From an uncultured Opitutaceae bacterium (GTDB lineage Bacteria; Verrucomicrobiota; Verrucomicrobiia; Opitutales; Opitutaceae), in assembly GCA_937889545.1 (NCBI GenBank), contig CALAOT010000004.1, positions 1-64,000 on the forward strand: DNA of 64,000 nucleotides, in the 5' to 3' direction. The notes beneath the pieces are model-generated. The model saw only the letters and a list, made by a program, of their open reading frames with translations, ran no database searches and had not been told where the DNA came from. Every line of letters begins with the position of its first letter. Position 1 is the stretch's first letter. Position numbers and translations under genes: made by a program. Of this stretch, positions 1 to 8,171 are shown piece after piece.

Positions 1-1271
1 CCGAGATTGTTGTGGGCCATCCAGCATCCCGGGTTCCGCTCGATGGTGGTCTCGTAGAGCGTGCGCTGGTCCGCGTAGGTCCGGCTCTGCGCGTTGCTCA
101 GGGCGGCGAGTGCCAGGACGAGCATTGCGACGAGACCCCAGCCGGCGGCCCGGGCGGCGGGGGTGGCCCGGGCAAGGAGGCCGGCGGCGCCGGCCGCGGC
201 GGCGGCGATGACCCCCATGCTGGCCAGGTACTGGAAGTGGTCCGCCACGTAGGAGAAGAGGAAGGGATAGACGTTGAAGAAGCCGAGGGCCGGGAAGAGC
301 GATCCGACGAAGAAAAGCCAGGCGGCGAGAGGGCCTCGCGAGCGCTTGCGCAGGAGCCACAGGGCCGCGGTCGCCAGGACCGCCGCGGCCAGGTACCCCA
401 TCCATCCGGCGGCCGCGGACCTCACGTCCCAGTGCGGATACACAAAGATGAGGTTTGCCGGCCAGGCGAGCTTGCCCAGGTAGAACCAGATCACGCGGCC
501 GGCCAGAAGGCAGCGCTGCGCGAGCGTCAGGTCGAATCCGGCGCCCTGCGCCCCGATGAGTATGCGCTCCACCCAGGAGGTGAACAGCCCGCTGGCGAGG
601 GCGCACACGAACCAGGGGGTGAGGGGCAGGACGTCGCGGCGCCAGGACAGGCGGCCGCACCGCCACCAGAAGACGACCAGGAGGGCCGCGGGCAGCGTCG
701 CGGTCACGGTCTTGGTCAGAAGGGCGCATACGAACAGCATGGACGCCGCGGCGTAGGCCCGTCCGGCCGCCGGCCGTCCCCGGTCCCTGTCAAACCGCAG
801 GTAGGCCAGCGCCGCCAGCAGGTAGAAGACCAGCGACAGGGTGTTCTTCTGCTCCGAGATCCAGGCGACGGACTCGACGCACACTGGATGGACGGCGAAG
901 AGCAGGCCGGCCAGCCAGGCTCCGGGAACCCCGAGACGGCGAAGGAGGAGGACCAGGAGGCCCGCGGCCGCGGCGTGCAGCAGCACGTTGGCCAGGTGGT
1001 AGCCCAGCGTCGCATCGCCCCACAACCTGTGCTCGACCCAGAAGGCGCTGTGAAGCAGCGGATAATACTGCTGGGTGGCGCGAAGGTTCGCCCAGATCTG
1101 CCACAATCCCGCCACCGACCGAATCTCGGGCCTGGTGACGTGGGCGTCGTCATCCCAGACCATTTCCCCACGCAGGGCCGGCCAGTAGCATGCGAGCGTA
1201 AGCGCAAGGATGAGCGCCGCCGTCCACCAGAGACCGGCGCGGGAGGCTTGGGGCGCGCTATGACCCTGCAT
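1..1271 (-). CDS. TMTC-like GT-C glycosyltransferase, N-terminal part (cut by window edge)
   Basis: This is the first 423 or so codons of a second copy of the gene at 1389-3515; the rest lies beyond position 1. It encodes the polytopic membrane half: an acidic WDDDAHV motif in the first extracytoplasmic loop, the motif YYPLLHSAFW, and about ten hydrophobic segments. This resembles the TMTC/DUF1736 family of GT-C O-glycosyltransferases, which transfer sugars from lipid-linked donors outside the membrane. The reading frame is intact as far as it can be seen. Codon 4 differs from the other copy (His instead of Gln, through the base at 1260). Whether this copy keeps the TPR tail cannot be seen. 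The family assignment is by recognition of motifs and topology; the sugar and the acceptor are unknown. Confidence 0.8.
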   Translation of the reverse strand, partial: MQGHSAPQASRAGLWWTAALILALTLACYWPALRGEMVWDDDAHVTRPEIRSVAGLWQIWANLRATQQYYPLLHSAFWVEHRLWGDATLGYHLANVLLHAAAAGLLVLLLRRLGVPGAWLAGLLFAVHPVCVESVAWISEQKNTLSLVFYLLAALAYLRFDRDRGRPAAGRAYAAASMLFVCALLTKTVTATLPAALLVVFWWRCGRLSWRRDVLPLTPWFVCALASGLFTSWVERILIGAQGAGFDLTLAQRCLLAGRVIWFYLGKLAWPANLIFVYPHWDVRSAAAGWMGYLAAAVLATAALWLLRKRSRGPLAAWLFFVGSLFPALGFFNVYPFLFSYVADHFQYLASMGVIAAAAAGAAGLLARATPAARAAGWGLVAMLVLALAALSNAQSRTYADQRTLYETTIERNPGCWMAHNNL

Positions 1272-1312
1272 CCCGGCAATTTACCCGCGGGGACGGCTTC
1301 GAATCAATCCCG
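1..1312. repeat. Direct repeat copy A (about 1.3 kb, partner at 2245-3556)
   Basis: The sequence from the window edge to 1312 matches 2245-3556 at an offset of 2244 bases. I found only two mismatches, at 1260/3504 and 1290/3534. The match stops at 1312, which is 41 bases upstream of the glycosyltransferase start codon. The left limit is not visible because the window begins inside the repeat. Confidence 0.95.
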
Positions 1313-1388
1313 ACTTCTTCTCTCGGGCTGTCGCGCCGCCCCGGCAAGGGATTCCGCGACGGGCTATACATATCCGGATGTTGGATAC

Positions 1389-3515
1389 CTATGGCCGGTT
1401 CGCCCGGATCTGCGCGAGGATTCGCCGGGCCCTTTCATTCCCGGGTCTGGCCTGCAGGAACGCCTCAAGCTGCTCCGCGGCCTCATTCTCCCGGCCCGGG
1501 GCCTTGAGCAGCGCCAGCGCGATGTTGAAACGGATCTCGGCATAGCCCGGCATAAGCCGAAGCGCCTCTTTGTACTGGGCCACGGCCTCCGTTGTCCGGC
1601 CCTGCGCGCCGAGGGCCAGACCCATGTTGTTGTGCGCCTCGGCATTGTCCGGCTGCAGTCGAAGCGCCTCCCCATATTGGGCGATCGACTCGTTCAGCCG
1701 GTCGGGCATCCTTAGCCAGGCGTTCCCGAGATTCTTGTGGGCTTCGGCGAAATCCGGCCTGATGCGCAGGGCCTCCTGGTACTCGCCAACCGCGTCATTC
1801 AACCGTCCCGGCGTGTTCAGCCAGGCGGTCCCGAGATTGTTGTGCGCCTCGGCAAAACCGGGACGAACGCGCAAAGCCTCCTGGAATTGCACAATCGCCT
1901 CGGTCAACCGGCTGGGCGTCCTCGCCAGTACGCTGCCCAGGTTGTTGTGCGCCTCGGCGTAATCGGGCTCCAGGCGGAGCGCCTCCTGAAAATGGGCGAT
2001 CGCGTTTTCCAGATCCCCCCGGTCCTCGTACCAGACGCCAAGGTTGTTCTGCGCCTCGGTGTAGTCCGGCTGCAGGCGCAGGGCCTCCTGAATGTGGGCG
2101 AACGCCTCAGCGGATCGCTCGGGCACCTTCCGCAGAAGGCCTCCCAGGTTGTTGTGCGCCGTCGCATTGTCCTTTTTCAGGCGGAGGGCCTCCTCATATT
2201 GTGCGATTGCCACGTCCGAATCCCCGCGGCCTTCGTACCATAAGCCGAGATTGTTGTGGGCCATCCAGCATCCCGGGTTCCGCTCGATGGTGGTCTCGTA
2301 GAGCGTGCGCTGGTCCGCGTAGGTCCGGCTCTGCGCGTTGCTCAGGGCGGCGAGTGCCAGGACGAGCATTGCGACGAGACCCCAGCCGGCGGCCCGGGCG
2401 GCGGGGGTGGCCCGGGCAAGGAGGCCGGCGGCGCCGGCCGCGGCGGCGGCGATGACCCCCATGCTGGCCAGGTACTGGAAGTGGTCCGCCACGTAGGAGA
2501 AGAGGAAGGGATAGACGTTGAAGAAGCCGAGGGCCGGGAAGAGCGATCCGACGAAGAAAAGCCAGGCGGCGAGAGGGCCTCGCGAGCGCTTGCGCAGGAG
2601 CCACAGGGCCGCGGTCGCCAGGACCGCCGCGGCCAGGTACCCCATCCATCCGGCGGCCGCGGACCTCACGTCCCAGTGCGGATACACAAAGATGAGGTTT
2701 GCCGGCCAGGCGAGCTTGCCCAGGTAGAACCAGATCACGCGGCCGGCCAGAAGGCAGCGCTGCGCGAGCGTCAGGTCGAATCCGGCGCCCTGCGCCCCGA
2801 TGAGTATGCGCTCCACCCAGGAGGTGAACAGCCCGCTGGCGAGGGCGCACACGAACCAGGGGGTGAGGGGCAGGACGTCGCGGCGCCAGGACAGGCGGCC
2901 GCACCGCCACCAGAAGACGACCAGGAGGGCCGCGGGCAGCGTCGCGGTCACGGTCTTGGTCAGAAGGGCGCATACGAACAGCATGGACGCCGCGGCGTAG
3001 GCCCGTCCGGCCGCCGGCCGTCCCCGGTCCCTGTCAAACCGCAGGTAGGCCAGCGCCGCCAGCAGGTAGAAGACCAGCGACAGGGTGTTCTTCTGCTCCG
3101 AGATCCAGGCGACGGACTCGACGCACACTGGATGGACGGCGAAGAGCAGGCCGGCCAGCCAGGCTCCGGGAACCCCGAGACGGCGAAGGAGGAGGACCAG
3201 GAGGCCCGCGGCCGCGGCGTGCAGCAGCACGTTGGCCAGGTGGTAGCCCAGCGTCGCATCGCCCCACAACCTGTGCTCGACCCAGAAGGCGCTGTGAAGC
3301 AGCGGATAATACTGCTGGGTGGCGCGAAGGTTCGCCCAGATCTGCCACAATCCCGCCACCGACCGAATCTCGGGCCTGGTGACGTGGGCGTCGTCATCCC
3401 AGACCATTTCCCCACGCAGGGCCGGCCAGTAGCATGCGAGCGTAAGCGCAAGGATGAGCGCCGCCGTCCACCAGAGACCGGCGCGGGAGGCTTGGGGCGC
3501 GCTTTGACCCTGCAT
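1389..3515 (-). CDS. TMTC-like membrane glycosyltransferase with C-terminal TPR repeats
   Basis: A 708-residue protein. The N-terminal 390 or so residues form about ten membrane segments with an acidic WDDDAHV loop near residue 40, as in GT-C glycosyltransferases of the TMTC/DUF1736 type. The rest is about eight tetratricopeptide repeats of the form AEAHNNLG...EAIAQYQEALRLQPD, so the DNA of this part is itself repetitive. In TMTC-like proteins the TPR part lies outside the cytoplasm and probably presents protein substrates to the membrane transferase. The start at 3515 gives a hydrophobic N-terminus and is conserved in the second copy. Neighbours: the second copy lies 117 bp downstream on the same strand, and hemA starts in the opposite direction upstream. 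Family membership is likely; donor and acceptor are unknown. Confidence 0.8.
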   Translation of the reverse strand: MQGQSAPQASRAGLWWTAALILALTLACYWPALRGEMVWDDDAHVTRPEIRSVAGLWQIWANLRATQQYYPLLHSAFWVEHRLWGDATLGYHLANVLLHAAAAGLLVLLLRRLGVPGAWLAGLLFAVHPVCVESVAWISEQKNTLSLVFYLLAALAYLRFDRDRGRPAAGRAYAAASMLFVCALLTKTVTATLPAALLVVFWWRCGRLSWRRDVLPLTPWFVCALASGLFTSWVERILIGAQGAGFDLTLAQRCLLAGRVIWFYLGKLAWPANLIFVYPHWDVRSAAAGWMGYLAAAVLATAALWLLRKRSRGPLAAWLFFVGSLFPALGFFNVYPFLFSYVADHFQYLASMGVIAAAAAGAAGLLARATPAARAAGWGLVAMLVLALAALSNAQSRTYADQRTLYETTIERNPGCWMAHNNLGLWYEGRGDSDVAIAQYEEALRLKKDNATAHNNLGGLLRKVPERSAEAFAHIQEALRLQPDYTEAQNNLGVWYEDRGDLENAIAHFQEALRLEPDYAEAHNNLGSVLARTPSRLTEAIVQFQEALRVRPGFAEAHNNLGTAWLNTPGRLNDAVGEYQEALRIRPDFAEAHKNLGNAWLRMPDRLNESIAQYGEALRLQPDNAEAHNNMGLALGAQGRTTEAVAQYKEALRLMPGYAEIRFNIALALLKAPGRENEAAEQLEAFLQARPGNERARRILAQIRANRP

Positions 3516-3556
3516 CCCGGCAATTTACCCGCGAGGACGGCTTCGAATCAATCCCG
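2245..3556. repeat. Direct repeat copy B (partner at 1-1312)
   Basis: This is the partner of the repeat at the left edge. It covers the N-terminal membrane half of the complete glycosyltransferase gene and 41 bp of its upstream region. Identity with copy A is nearly complete, so the duplication is recent, has been homogenised by gene conversion, or is an assembly effect. Confidence 0.95.
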
Positions 3557-3849
3557 GCGTCAACCCGCTCTGGCGGGCCCCTTGGCGAGCTGCTCCGGAC
3601 CCTGAAGATAGGCTTCAGCCCGTGAAGGCGATGCGGTGCGCGCCGGGGAGACAGGGCCCATCCGGCGGGAGCCTGCTCGTCCGTGAAACGTGCCACGCAT
3701 GGAGTTACGGCGCCGGCCGATGGCGCACCCAAGGGATCCTCCCGGCAATATGTGCGCAGGGTCAGCCAATTGATGCGGGGCGGCCCGAATCCGTTTCTGC
3801 GACTATCGGATCCGCTGCAGAAGCCCATCTTCCCCCAACCAGCGCCGTA
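3516..3849. other. Divergent intergenic region upstream of hemA
   Basis: This 334-bp region separates the minus-strand glycosyltransferase from hemA. The first 41 bp belong to the direct repeat. It contains a 6-bp hairpin (arms 3602-3607 and 3613-3618) and a possible structured leader at 3635-3729, listed separately. The hemA frame stays open upstream to 3622, but that extension does not resemble glutamyl-tRNA reductase. Confidence 0.6.
3635..3729 (+). promoter_or_regulatory. Candidate structured leader RNA upstream of hemA
   Basis: The ends can pair: 3635-3641 with 3723-3729 (7 bp), then 3642-3646 with 3713-3717 (5 bp) after a 5-base bulge. Inside, 3652-3655 can pair with 3672-3675 and 3681-3686 with 3705-3710, which gives a three-way-junction-like fold about 120 bases before the hemA start. 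It does not match any riboswitch consensus I can recall. High GC makes chance pairing easy, so this is only a candidate. Confidence 0.25.
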
Positions 3850-4959
3850 ATGAGCACCCCCACGCTTTTCCTCGTTGGAGCCAGTCACCGCACGGCTCCT
3901 CTTGAGTTTCGGGAGAAGCTGGCGCTCGGACTCGAGGCGGAGGCGGGATTTGCCAAGGAACTTGCGGAATTATCTTCCCTTCAGGAGTTTGCCGTGCTGA
4001 GCACCTGCAACCGGGTCGAGATCTATGGTGTTGCGACCGAGGACTGCGCGCTGGATCAGGTGGCTGCTGCGTTTTGCGCCCGCCAGCATGTGGACGCCGG
4101 GGAGTTCGGACGCTTTGGGTTCGTGGCGCGTGGCCGGGAGGCCGTCCAGCACCTCTTCGAGGTCGCCTCCGGGCTAGATTCGCAGGTATTGGGCGAAACG
4201 GAAATCTTCGGCCAGGTGAAGCGGGCCTATGCGGTGGCCCAAGCCCGCGGATCAGTTCGCGCGGTCCTGAACCGCGTGTTCCAGAAGGCTTTCCAGGCCG
4301 CAAAGCACGTGCGCACGAACACCGCGGTGACGGCGGGTCAGGTGAGCGTGGCAAACGTGGCGGTGGATCTGGCGCTGGATGTTTTCGGGAGCCTCGAGAA
4401 CGCGCGGGTGCTGCTCATCGGAGCCGGCGAAATGGCCAGGAAGAGCGGCCGGGCCTTTGCGAGCCGCGGGGCCGGGAACCTGACGGTCTCGAGCCGGAGG
4501 CTGGAGAGGGCGAGCCAGCTCGCGGCGGAGCTTGGCGCTTCGGTGCTGCGTTTCGAGGAGCGCGAGACGCGGCTGGCGGAATGGGATATCGTGGTGTGCT
4601 CAACGTCGGCCCCGAGCGCGGTCATCTCGGCCGGCGCGGTGCGCTCGGCGATGAAGGAGCGCGCGGCCCGGCCGATCCTGTTCGTGGACCTGGCGATGCC
4701 GCGCGACATCGAAGCCTCGGTGGCGGACGCGGGCAACCTGTACCTCTACAATCTCGATGACCTCGGCCAGATCGCGGAGAAGAACCGCCTGGCGCGCGTT
4801 GCGGAGGCCGAGCGCGGCCGGCTGGTCCTTTCCCAGCGGGCAGATGCGATCTGGCAGCAGCTCCAGGCACAGCTGGCGGCAGGGGTTTCCGGTGGAAGTT
4901 GCCAGGCGCCGGAACCGGCCGTCCAAGACCGCGCATTGCGGGCGGTGGTGTTTGCCTGA
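3850..4959 (+). CDS. hemA: Glutamyl-tRNA reductase
   Basis: A 369-residue enzyme that reduces glutamyl-tRNA to glutamate-1-semialdehyde with NADPH, the committed step of the C5 route to haem. Visible signatures are SHRTAP (residues 12-17), the catalytic cysteine in STCNRVEIYG (Cys53), GLDSQVLGETEIFGQVK (108-124), and the nucleotide-binding GAGEMA (191-196). I chose the ATG at 3850 because family similarity begins there; the upstream in-frame start at 3622 would add 76 unrelated residues. The C-terminal dimerisation region is short, since the protein ends about 30 residues after the final helix begins, while the usual length is above 410. The gene converges with hemY, whose stop is 39 bp away, and hemN lies 3.2 kb downstream, so haem genes are grouped here. 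Confidence 0.95.
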   Translation: MSTPTLFLVGASHRTAPLEFREKLALGLEAEAGFAKELAELSSLQEFAVLSTCNRVEIYGVATEDCALDQVAAAFCARQHVDAGEFGRFGFVARGREAVQHLFEVASGLDSQVLGETEIFGQVKRAYAVAQARGSVRAVLNRVFQKAFQAAKHVRTNTAVTAGQVSVANVAVDLALDVFGSLENARVLLIGAGEMARKSGRAFASRGAGNLTVSSRRLERASQLAAELGASVLRFEERETRLAEWDIVVCSTSAPSAVISAGAVRSAMKERAARPILFVDLAMPRDIEASVADAGNLYLYNLDDLGQIAEKNRLARVAEAERGRLVLSQRADAIWQQLQAQLAAGVSGGSCQAPEPAVQDRALRAVVFA

Positions 4960-4998
4960 GCCGCGCGATCCGGCCGGGGGCGCCGGGGGCCAGCTCGC

Positions 4999-6408
4999 TC
5001 AAAAGGCGACGGGAGACGGAGCAAACAAAGCGGCCACCGCCTGCGCGAGCCGGCAGCCGGAGGCGACGCATGCCGAGACGGATATGCCGTCGCGGCAATT
5101 GCCGCCGATGTACAATCCCGGGGCCGATGCCTCTGCGGCGGCGAAGATCGCCTTGTAGCGGTCGAACCCAACGGCGTACTGGGGAATGGCCCGCGCGTGC
5201 CGGCGCACGCGGACAAGGACCGGGGCTTCCCGGGCTCCCAGCAGGGCGGCCAGTTCCGCCTGGACGAGCTTGATCAGAGCGCCGTCGTCAAGGCGCGCGA
5301 GCGCGGACTGGCGGGTGCCCCCGACAAATGTGGTCAGGGCCACGTGGCCGGCCGGCGCGCGCCCAGGAAAAAGCGAGCTCGAGAACAGCGTCCCCAGGAT
5401 GTTCCGGCCCTCGGCCCGCGGAACGAGGACGCCGAAGCCGTCCAGGGCATGGGCCACATCCCCGCGGCGGAAGCCCGTGAAGACCGAGGCGACGGGAGGG
5501 TGCTCAATCTCGCTCAGGGGGGAGAACGCGCCGGGGGTCGCGAATCCCCCTAGGCGCAGCCGGGCCAGCTGGTCGGCGGGCAGCGCGCATATCACCGCGG
5601 AGAACGCCTCCAGATGCGTATCTCCAGCCCGTTCGAAGGCGACGCTCCAGCCGCTCTCGCCGCGCTCCAGGGCCAGAACCCGAGTGCCGAGCCGGATGGC
5701 GCCGCCGAGCTGGTCGGCCAGGGCGCGCGGAAGCTCCTCCAGCCCCTCGGGGAAGGACAGGATCCGGCCGCGCGGCCCGCCGCTCGAATTTCGGAGCTTG
5801 ATCCCGCCAAGGATCAGCGACCGGTGGTCGCGCTCGAGGGCAAAGAGCTTTGGGAAGGCGTGGCGGACGGAAAGCCTGGCGGGGTCTCCCGCGTACACGC
5901 CGCCGACGAACGGGTCCACGGCGTAGTCCAGGAATTCGCGGCCGAGCCTCCGAACCGTGAATTCGGCCAGGGTTTCGTCGCCGCTCAGCCGGCCGCGGGG
6001 CCGGAACACCTCGCAGGCCAGGCCCAGCTTCGCCCGCCAGGAGAACAGCCGCGTGCCCAGGAATTGGGCTGGGGAGGCCGGCATTGGCTCCATCCTGCCG
6101 CGCTTGAGCACGTAGCGGTGCTTGGCCGCCTCGCCCGCGTAGAGGCGCCGGGATCCCAGGCCAACCGCTTCGATGAGGTCGGATGCCTCCGCCGTGCCCT
6201 CCAGCAACGAATTCGGCCCGGACTCGAGCAGCCAGCCGCCTTCGCGGACGGTCTCGATCGCTCCGCCGCACCGGCCGGAGGCCTCGAAGACGGCGACCGG
6301 GATTCCCGCCCGGCGCAGCCTCCAGGCGGCGGTGAGCCCCGTGATGCCGGCGCCGAGCACGGCGACCGGCAGGGCGGGGGACGGCCGGGAGTGGCTGGCT
6401 GACGTCAT
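4999..6408 (-). CDS. hemY: Protoporphyrinogen oxidase (oxygen-dependent, FAD)
   Basis: A 469-residue flavoprotein. The dinucleotide-binding motif GAGITG is at residues 19-24, followed by the FAD-binding acid in FEASGRCGG (about 41-49) and ESGPNSLL. The later segment VDPFVGGVYAGDP and the C-terminal YIGGNCRDGISV (a second FAD contact) are typical of HemY-type protoporphyrinogen oxidases. The enzyme oxidises protoporphyrinogen IX (or coproporphyrinogen III in the alternative route) to the porphyrin at the membrane surface. The two substrates cannot be told apart from sequence alone. The gene is convergent with hemA. It starts at ATG 6408, leaving 251 bp to the start of the multihaem cytochrome gene, which runs away from it. 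Confidence 0.93.
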   Translation of the reverse strand: MTSASHSRPSPALPVAVLGAGITGLTAAWRLRRAGIPVAVFEASGRCGGAIETVREGGWLLESGPNSLLEGTAEASDLIEAVGLGSRRLYAGEAAKHRYVLKRGRMEPMPASPAQFLGTRLFSWRAKLGLACEVFRPRGRLSGDETLAEFTVRRLGREFLDYAVDPFVGGVYAGDPARLSVRHAFPKLFALERDHRSLILGGIKLRNSSGGPRGRILSFPEGLEELPRALADQLGGAIRLGTRVLALERGESGWSVAFERAGDTHLEAFSAVICALPADQLARLRLGGFATPGAFSPLSEIEHPPVASVFTGFRRGDVAHALDGFGVLVPRAEGRNILGTLFSSSLFPGRAPAGHVALTTFVGGTRQSALARLDDGALIKLVQAELAALLGAREAPVLVRVRRHARAIPQYAVGFDRYKAIFAAAEASAPGLYIGGNCRDGISVSACVASGCRLAQAVAALFAPSPVAF

Positions 6409-6659
6409 GAATCGCTAGGGTACCGTGGTTCTTGTGTGAGGTGCATCGCGTCTGTTGCCGGGAGCGTCGCATTTCTTGCCCACACTACGCCCCACGGCGA
6501 GAAACATCTCTTGGGAACCGCCGGGGCGCAATGAGCGATGCTCCTTGAAGCAGGCGAAGCCGTGGGGGTAAGACAAGATACGCGCAGTGCCAGCCAACCG
6601 GCGCGCAGTGGCGCGAGCCGGCATCTGGTATATTGCCGCATTCCCACGCCCCACCTGCA

Positions 6660-8165
6660 ATGAGCGACCCTTCCCCTCCCACCCCCGCGGGCACTGCCCG
6701 CCCGCAGTCGGTGTGGCAGAACTGGATCACCCTGGCCGGCGTGATCGAGGCGGCGGGCAGCCTGTTTGCCTTCCTGCTGCTCTTCGCGCTTGACCTGATG
6801 GGTCGCGGGGCGAGGAACCCCTATCTCGGCATCCTGTGCTACGTGGTGGCGCCCGGCTTCCTCTTCTTCGGCGCGGCCGTCGCGGTTGCGGGCGCCTGGC
6901 ACGAGAACCGGCAACGGACGCGCGGGCAGGCGCCGGTCGCGCCGCGTCTGGCGATCGACCTTTCGCGGCCCCGCGACCGCAGCATCCTGCTTTGGTTCAC
7001 GCTCGGGGGTTCGACGTTCCTCCTGCTCACCGCGATCGGCAGCTACCAGACCTTCGCCTACACCGAGTCGAACCAGTTCTGCGGGGAGGTGTGTCACGGC
7101 GTGATGGGTCCGGAATACACGGCCTACCACCGTTCCAACCATGCCAGGGTGGGCTGCGTCGAATGCCACGTGGGTTCCGGGCCGGCCTGGTACTTCAAGG
7201 CCAAGGTCACCGGAGTGCACCAGCTTCTCGACATCACCACCGGCCAGTACCCTCGGCCGATCCCGTCGCCGGTCAGGAGCCTGCGCCCGGCCAGCGAAAC
7301 CTGCGAACATTGCCACTGGCCGCAGAAGAACTCCGGCAGCATCGAGCACATCTCGCACCGCTTCCTGGCCGACAAGACCAACACGCCCTACACGACCCGG
7401 CTCCTGGTCCACGTCGTCGGCGGCGATCCCGCGAACGGCCCGGTGGCCGGCATTCATTGGCATGTAAGCGCCTCCAACCGGGTGGAGTACTACGCGACCG
7501 ACCCGCAGCGCCAGGTCATCGTCTGGGTCAGGAAGACCGATTCGGCCGGCGCGGTGACGACGTACCGGACGCCGGACTTCAAGGGGGATCCCGACCCGGA
7601 GAAGGTCCGGCTGATGGACTGCATCGACTGCCACAACCGGCCGTCGCACCGCTATGAGAGCCCGAACGACGCGGTGGACGAGGCGATGTACCTCGGGCGC
7701 ATCGATCCGGCGCTGCCGCAGGTCAAACGCACGGTGGTGGACCTCCTGACGAAAACATACGCGACCCAGGACGCGGCCACCGCCTCCATGTCCGCGGCGC
7801 TGCGGGCCCGCTATGGCGACGCGCCCCGGGTGCTGCAGGCCGTCGCAGCCGTCGAGGCGATCTACCGGTCCAACTTCTTCCCGGAGATGAAGGCGGACTG
7901 GAGCAAGTACCCCGACAACATCGGGCACCTTGATTCGGCGGGCTGCTTCCGCTGCCACGATGGCAAGCACCTCGCGGACGGGGGCGCCAAGAAAATGCCG
8001 GCGACCGAATGCGACAGCTGCCACACGCTGCTTGCCCAAGGAGCCGGCGCCGAGCTCTCCCGGGTGGCGCCAGAAGGGTTGCCCTTTAGGCATCCTTCCA
8101 CTGACATCGAGGGGATGGGCCTGTTGTGCGCCGACTGCCACAACGGCAAGAACCAGGAAAACTGA
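6660..8165 (+). CDS. ImcH-like heptahaem inner-membrane cytochrome c (NapC/NirT type)
   Basis: A 501-residue protein with three N-terminal membrane segments (about 22-46, 55-80, 108-130) and a periplasmic part with seven haem sites. The first is CGEVCH (CX3CH, 141-146) followed by GVMGPEY. Then come CVECH (166-170), CEHCH (215-219), CIDCH, CFRCH, CDSCH and CADCH. Three membrane helices, a NapC/NirT core and seven haems match the layout of Geobacter ImcH, an inner-membrane quinol dehydrogenase used for extracellular electron transfer. I infer that it passes electrons from the quinone pool to periplasmic cytochromes. ATG 6660 is preferred over an in-frame TTG at 6633, which would add nine residues before the natural N-terminus. 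hemN follows after 6 bp, probably co-transcribed. Confidence 0.88.
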   Translation: MSDPSPPTPAGTARPQSVWQNWITLAGVIEAAGSLFAFLLLFALDLMGRGARNPYLGILCYVVAPGFLFFGAAVAVAGAWHENRQRTRGQAPVAPRLAIDLSRPRDRSILLWFTLGGSTFLLLTAIGSYQTFAYTESNQFCGEVCHGVMGPEYTAYHRSNHARVGCVECHVGSGPAWYFKAKVTGVHQLLDITTGQYPRPIPSPVRSLRPASETCEHCHWPQKNSGSIEHISHRFLADKTNTPYTTRLLVHVVGGDPANGPVAGIHWHVSASNRVEYYATDPQRQVIVWVRKTDSAGAVTTYRTPDFKGDPDPEKVRLMDCIDCHNRPSHRYESPNDAVDEAMYLGRIDPALPQVKRTVVDLLTKTYATQDAATASMSAALRARYGDAPRVLQAVAAVEAIYRSNFFPEMKADWSKYPDNIGHLDSAGCFRCHDGKHLADGGAKKMPATECDSCHTLLAQGAGAELSRVAPEGLPFRHPSTDIEGMGLLCADCHNGKNQEN

Positions 8166-8171
8166 GACGAC

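Noticed and set aside
12-1715. A 567-residue open frame on the plus strand at the left edge
   Set aside because: It is the antisense of the glycosyltransferase copy, and its twin at 2256-3605 is the antisense of the second copy.
1389-2250. Regularly spaced similar DNA blocks that could suggest a CRISPR-like array
   Set aside because: The blocks are in frame, about 100 bases long and encode TPR repeats.
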